Source: Bacteroidales bacterium UBA1077
GTDB taxonomy: Bacteria; Bacteroidota; Bacteroidia; Bacteroidales; UBA932
Assembly: GCA_002314195.1 (NCBI GenBank)
Contig: DCCQ01000050.1
Coordinates: forward strand, 1-17,328
DNA: 17,328 bases
Reading direction: 5' to 3'
In this document: in pieces, positions 14,793 through 17,328 of the stretch
Position numbering within the stretch: position 1 is the stretch's first letter
How the letters are laid out: each line of letters begins with the position of its first letter
Program-made: the position numbers and the translations under genes
Notes under the pieces: generated by a model
Told to the model about the DNA's origin: nothing
Seen by the model: only the letters and a program-made list of their open reading frames with translations
Databases searched by the model: none

Positions 14793-14823
14793 TTGTGCCA
14801 ACAAAAAAGAATAGGTATATTAG
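14793..14823 (+). promoter_or_regulatory. Promoter of the GH92 gene
   Basis: TTG (14793-14795), 20 bases, then TATATTAG (14816-14823), one mismatch from TAnnTTTG. Transcription should start near 14830, giving a leader of only about 20 bases before the ATG at 14851. The 187-base gap between the divergent small membrane protein gene and GH92 holds this promoter and the -7 element at 14690. Confidence 0.55.
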
Positions 14824-14850
14824 CGGAACTATAACATTAATTCATCATTG

Positions 14851-17058
14851 ATGAAAACTGCAAATGCGATCTTCATTGCCGCCCTCTGCGCTTTGGCGGC
14901 CTGTTCTCCGGTCGTGACTGACCAGGAAGACTACACAAGTTATGTCAACATCAGAATCGGATCCGGCGGTCACGGTCACGTGTTCGTCGGGGCGAGCGTG
15001 CCTTTCGGTGCGGTCCAGTTGGGGCCGACAAGCATCCCGCAGCAATGGGACTGGTGCTCGGGCTACCACTCCAGCGACTCCACTGTCATCGGATTCTCGC
15101 ACACGCACCTCAGCGGGACCGGAATCGGAGACCTTTTCGACATCACGGTCATGCCTGTGGTCGGGACGGTGAGATATTCAAGAGGGGAGGAGCCGAAAGA
15201 TGCTTCTCCTGAGGCTATTGCCGCCGCTCAGGCTACCGGAATGTGGTCGTTCGCCGACAGAACCAAGGAGGTCGCCAGGCCGGGCTACTACAGCGTACCG
15301 CTTACCCGTTACGGTGTCACGGCCGAAATGACAGCCACCACCAGGGTCGGTTTCAGTCGTTACACTTTCCCGGCTTCGGACAGTTCAGCCGTTGTCTTCG
15401 ACCTTGAGAACGGAGGTTGCTGGGACAGGGCTTACGACACGAAATTCAATGTCATAGACAGTTGCACCATAGAGGGTTACCGGTTCTCAACGGGTTGGGC
15501 GAAAGACCAGAAAATATATTTCCGCGCCCAATTCTCGAAGCCTTTCGACTCCTTCGATGAAATCGCTGCCAAGGAATATTCCGAGGATGGACGTGAATGT
15601 TCGGTGAACTACTTCCGCGCAGGCTTCCACACCACTGAAGGGGAGCAAGTGATGGTGAAGGTCGCGGTCTCCCCGGCGAGCGAGGAAAAGGCGGCTAAGA
15701 ATATGTCCGCGGAACTTCCGGGCTGGGACTTTGAGGCCACTGTCGAGTCCGCCCGCAAGGCATGGAACTCTGAACTTTCCAAAGCCAAGGTGACCACTTC
15801 AGATTCCGAGGCCAGAACCATCTTCTACACAGCGCTTTACCACACGATGATAATGCCTTCAACCTTTAGCGATGTGGACGATCCGAGTACTGAATACACC
15901 ACCTTCTCCCTTTGGGACACGTACCGCGCCCAGATGCCACTTATGACCATTCTTCACCCGGACAGGGAGAACGACATGGTGGCCTCGATGCTCAAGATTT
16001 ACCAGAAGCAGGGCCGTCTTCCGGTCTGGCATCTGGTCGGCAACGAGACCGACTGCATGGTCGGCAATCCTGGTGTCATCGCTGTCGCAGACGCTGTCGT
16101 GAAGGGATTCGACGGCTTTGACAAGGATCTGGCCTGGGAGGCTATGAAGACGACGATGATGGACACCATCCGTGGTCTCAACTATCGTCAGAAGTACGGT
16201 TATATTCCTTCTGAGAAAATGTTTGAGTCGATTGCCTTCGACATGGAATATGCCATCGCCGACGCCGCTGTCGCTTCCGCTGCCGACTACCTCGGCAAGG
16301 CGGAGGATTCTGAATATTTCCGCAATAGGAGCTATTCCTATCGCAACTATATGGATTCCACGACTTTGTTCGCAAGAGGACGTCTTTCCGATGGCAGTTG
16401 GAGGACTCCGTTCAACCCATATTCCTCAGAACATCGCGCCAACGACTACTGCGAGGGGAACGCTTGGCAATATACCTGGCTTGCGCCTCACGACTATTCC
16501 GGCCTTGTGGACTTCTATGGATCACGCGAGAAGTTCGTGGAGAGATTGGATTCTCTGTTCAGCGCTGATTCCAGGATTGACGGTGAGGACGCTTCCCCTG
16601 ACATCTCTGGTCTGATCGGCCAGTACGCCCACGGCAACGAGCCGAGTCACCACGTCATTTACTTCTATACTATGGCCGGCGAGCCGTACAAGACCGCGGA
16701 CTTGGCGCGTCGGATATATTCCGAGTTTTATAAAAACGCTGATGACGGTCTCTGCGGCAACGAGGACGCCGGCCAGATGTCCGCTTGGTATGTCCTTTCG
16801 GCGTTGGGATTCTACGAGGTCGAGCCTGCCTCCACAAGGTACTGGTTCGGTGCTCCTGCTTTCCCTGAGGCTGACTTGACGGTCACTGGAGGAGTCTTTA
16901 GGGTAAAGGCTTACGGTTTGAGCGATGAGAACCGCTACATCCAGAGCGTCACCCTGAACGGCAAACCTTATGACAAGGCTTACATTGAATATTCCGACAT
17001 CGTTAAAGGTGGCGAGCTGGCATTTGTGATGGGGCCGGATCCGGTCGTGTGGTATTGA
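14851..17058 (+). CDS. GH92-family alpha-mannosidase lipoprotein
   Basis: A 735-residue exo-acting alpha-mannosidase of glycoside hydrolase family 92, which is calcium dependent and typically trims alpha-1,2-linked mannose from N-glycans or mannans. The signal peptide ends at the lipobox LAAC (Cys18); SPVVTDQED follows, so it is a membrane lipoprotein. An N-terminal beta-sandwich (about 30-265, with HGHVFVGASVPFGAVQLGP and FSHTHLSGTG) precedes an alpha-barrel. That carries LWDTYRAQMPL, GNETDCMVG, EGNAWQYTW (Glu535, the likely acid) and GNEDAGQMSAW (Glu638, Asp639). Many relatives have Asp-Asp in the last motif, so Glu638 is a conservative change. The ATG at 14851 is preferred over the TTG just before it. 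No SusCD pair or other glycosidase is nearby, so the enzyme acts outside a classical utilisation locus here. Confidence 0.93.
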   Translation: MKTANAIFIAALCALAACSPVVTDQEDYTSYVNIRIGSGGHGHVFVGASVPFGAVQLGPTSIPQQWDWCSGYHSSDSTVIGFSHTHLSGTGIGDLFDITVMPVVGTVRYSRGEEPKDASPEAIAAAQATGMWSFADRTKEVARPGYYSVPLTRYGVTAEMTATTRVGFSRYTFPASDSSAVVFDLENGGCWDRAYDTKFNVIDSCTIEGYRFSTGWAKDQKIYFRAQFSKPFDSFDEIAAKEYSEDGRECSVNYFRAGFHTTEGEQVMVKVAVSPASEEKAAKNMSAELPGWDFEATVESARKAWNSELSKAKVTTSDSEARTIFYTALYHTMIMPSTFSDVDDPSTEYTTFSLWDTYRAQMPLMTILHPDRENDMVASMLKIYQKQGRLPVWHLVGNETDCMVGNPGVIAVADAVVKGFDGFDKDLAWEAMKTTMMDTIRGLNYRQKYGYIPSEKMFESIAFDMEYAIADAAVASAADYLGKAEDSEYFRNRSYSYRNYMDSTTLFARGRLSDGSWRTPFNPYSSEHRANDYCEGNAWQYTWLAPHDYSGLVDFYGSREKFVERLDSLFSADSRIDGEDASPDISGLIGQYAHGNEPSHHVIYFYTMAGEPYKTADLARRIYSEFYKNADDGLCGNEDAGQMSAWYVLSALGFYEVEPASTRYWFGAPAFPEADLTVTGGVFRVKAYGLSDENRYIQSVTLNGKPYDKAYIEYSDIVKGGELAFVMGPDPVVWY

Positions 17059-17106
17059 TGGCCCTTTAGAAATGGGGAGCCCTCCCCCTCAATAATAACT
17101 GCGTGG

Positions 17107-17164
17107 CAACTCTTCGGTAACTATGCTCCAAGTCTGGAGACCGAAGGGTTGTCATTTTTTATTT
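17107..17164 (+). terminator. Strong terminator after the GH92 gene
   Basis: CAACTCTTCGGT (17107-17118) pairs with ACCGAAGGGTTG (17140-17151) over 12 positions with one G-T wobble. The loop holds a second hairpin, CTCCA (17126-17130) with TGGAG (17135-17139). The tail TCATTTTTTATTT follows. It isolates the GH92 gene from the strong promoter downstream. Confidence 0.85.
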
Positions 17165-17226
17165 CGGAAAAGCTTGCCAATTTTTACTGTTTTTTGCAAG
17201 AAAATGAAAAAAACATCGAAAAAAGT

Positions 17227-17256
17227 TTGGAGGGAAAGAAAAAAGTGCTACCTTTG
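17227..17256 (+). promoter_or_regulatory. Strong promoter, probably of an rRNA operon
   Basis: TTG (17227-17229), 19 bases, then TACCTTTG (17249-17256), an exact Bacteroidota consensus preceded by a long A-rich tract (about 17198-17224) that could act as an UP-like element. Transcription should start near 17263. The leader that follows looks like that of an rRNA operon. Confidence 0.7.
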
Positions 17257-17262
17257 CAGCCC

Positions 17263-17328
17263 GTTTCGGAAGTAACGGAAAGTTCATTGACAATATTGAA
17301 AGATTAGTACAACAAGTACCGAGAACGA
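17263..17328 (+). other. Candidate 5' leader of an rRNA operon (cut by the window end)
   Basis: The sequence has AGTTCATTGACAATATTGAA and a short inverted repeat GTAC-AACAA-GTAC (17309-17321), and no start codon with a good reading frame. Leaders with a TTC(A/T)TTGACA-like element a short distance before 16S rRNA are common in Bacteroidales. The 16S gene itself would begin beyond the window, so the call rests on resemblance only. Confidence 0.45.

Noticed and set aside
14848..14850. TTG as the start of the GH92 gene
   Set aside because: An ATG follows at once and gives a standard lipoprotein signal peptide, so the TTG adds nothing.
1..17328. Mobile element, integrase, transposase or tRNA gene
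   Set aside because: I looked for transposase or integrase motifs, terminal inverted repeats and cloverleaf structures and saw none.

Overview
The window comes from the chromosome of a Bacteroidota bacterium, most likely of the order Bacteroidales. The promoters have the Bacteroidota form (TTG, 19-20 bases, then TAnnTTTG). The content also fits: a TonB-dependent receptor with a carboxypeptidase-like N-terminal domain, a BACON-domain lipoprotein, DUF6850 and DUF4876 proteins, a fused FeoA-FeoB, and a GH92 mannosidase. GC content looks to be near 50 percent. The genus cannot be fixed from the sequence alone.

Layout. Bases 1-116 hold a short promoter-to-terminator unit without an ORF, a candidate small RNA. 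Bases 337-6614 (minus strand) are a four-gene outer-membrane operon, transcribed as TonB-dependent receptor, small lipoprotein, DUF6850 beta-barrel protein and BACON/DUF4876 lipoprotein, ending at a hairpin terminator (271-312). Bases 6615-6936 are a divergent control region with two back-to-back promoters and two inverted repeats of the same design. Bases 6937-10648 (plus strand) carry a ferrous-iron transporter FeoAB, a hemerythrin-domain (RIC-like) protein and an overlapping LuxR-type regulator. Bases 10632-14663 (minus strand) are a tight operon: small membrane protein, mutL, rhomboid protease, membrane-anchored endonuclease/exonuclease/phosphatase protein. It meets the plus-strand operon tail to tail with a 17-base overlap. 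Bases 14793-17164 are a single-gene unit for a GH92 lipoprotein with its own promoter and a strong terminator. The last ~100 bases contain a strong promoter and a leader resembling that of a Bacteroidales rRNA operon.

How the parts may work together. The FeoAB/hemerythrin/regulator operon looks like ferrous-iron import coupled to a di-iron protein that could sense or respond to oxygen or nitric oxide. The divergent TonB operon is plausibly an uncharacterised outer-membrane uptake system for a metal or metal complex; this rests on context and is inference. The most unusual signals are a 21-base in-frame tandem repeat in the interdomain linker of mutL, a MutL C-terminal domain without the usual metal-binding motif, and a strong excess of the hexamer GAATAT/ATATTC across most of the window.
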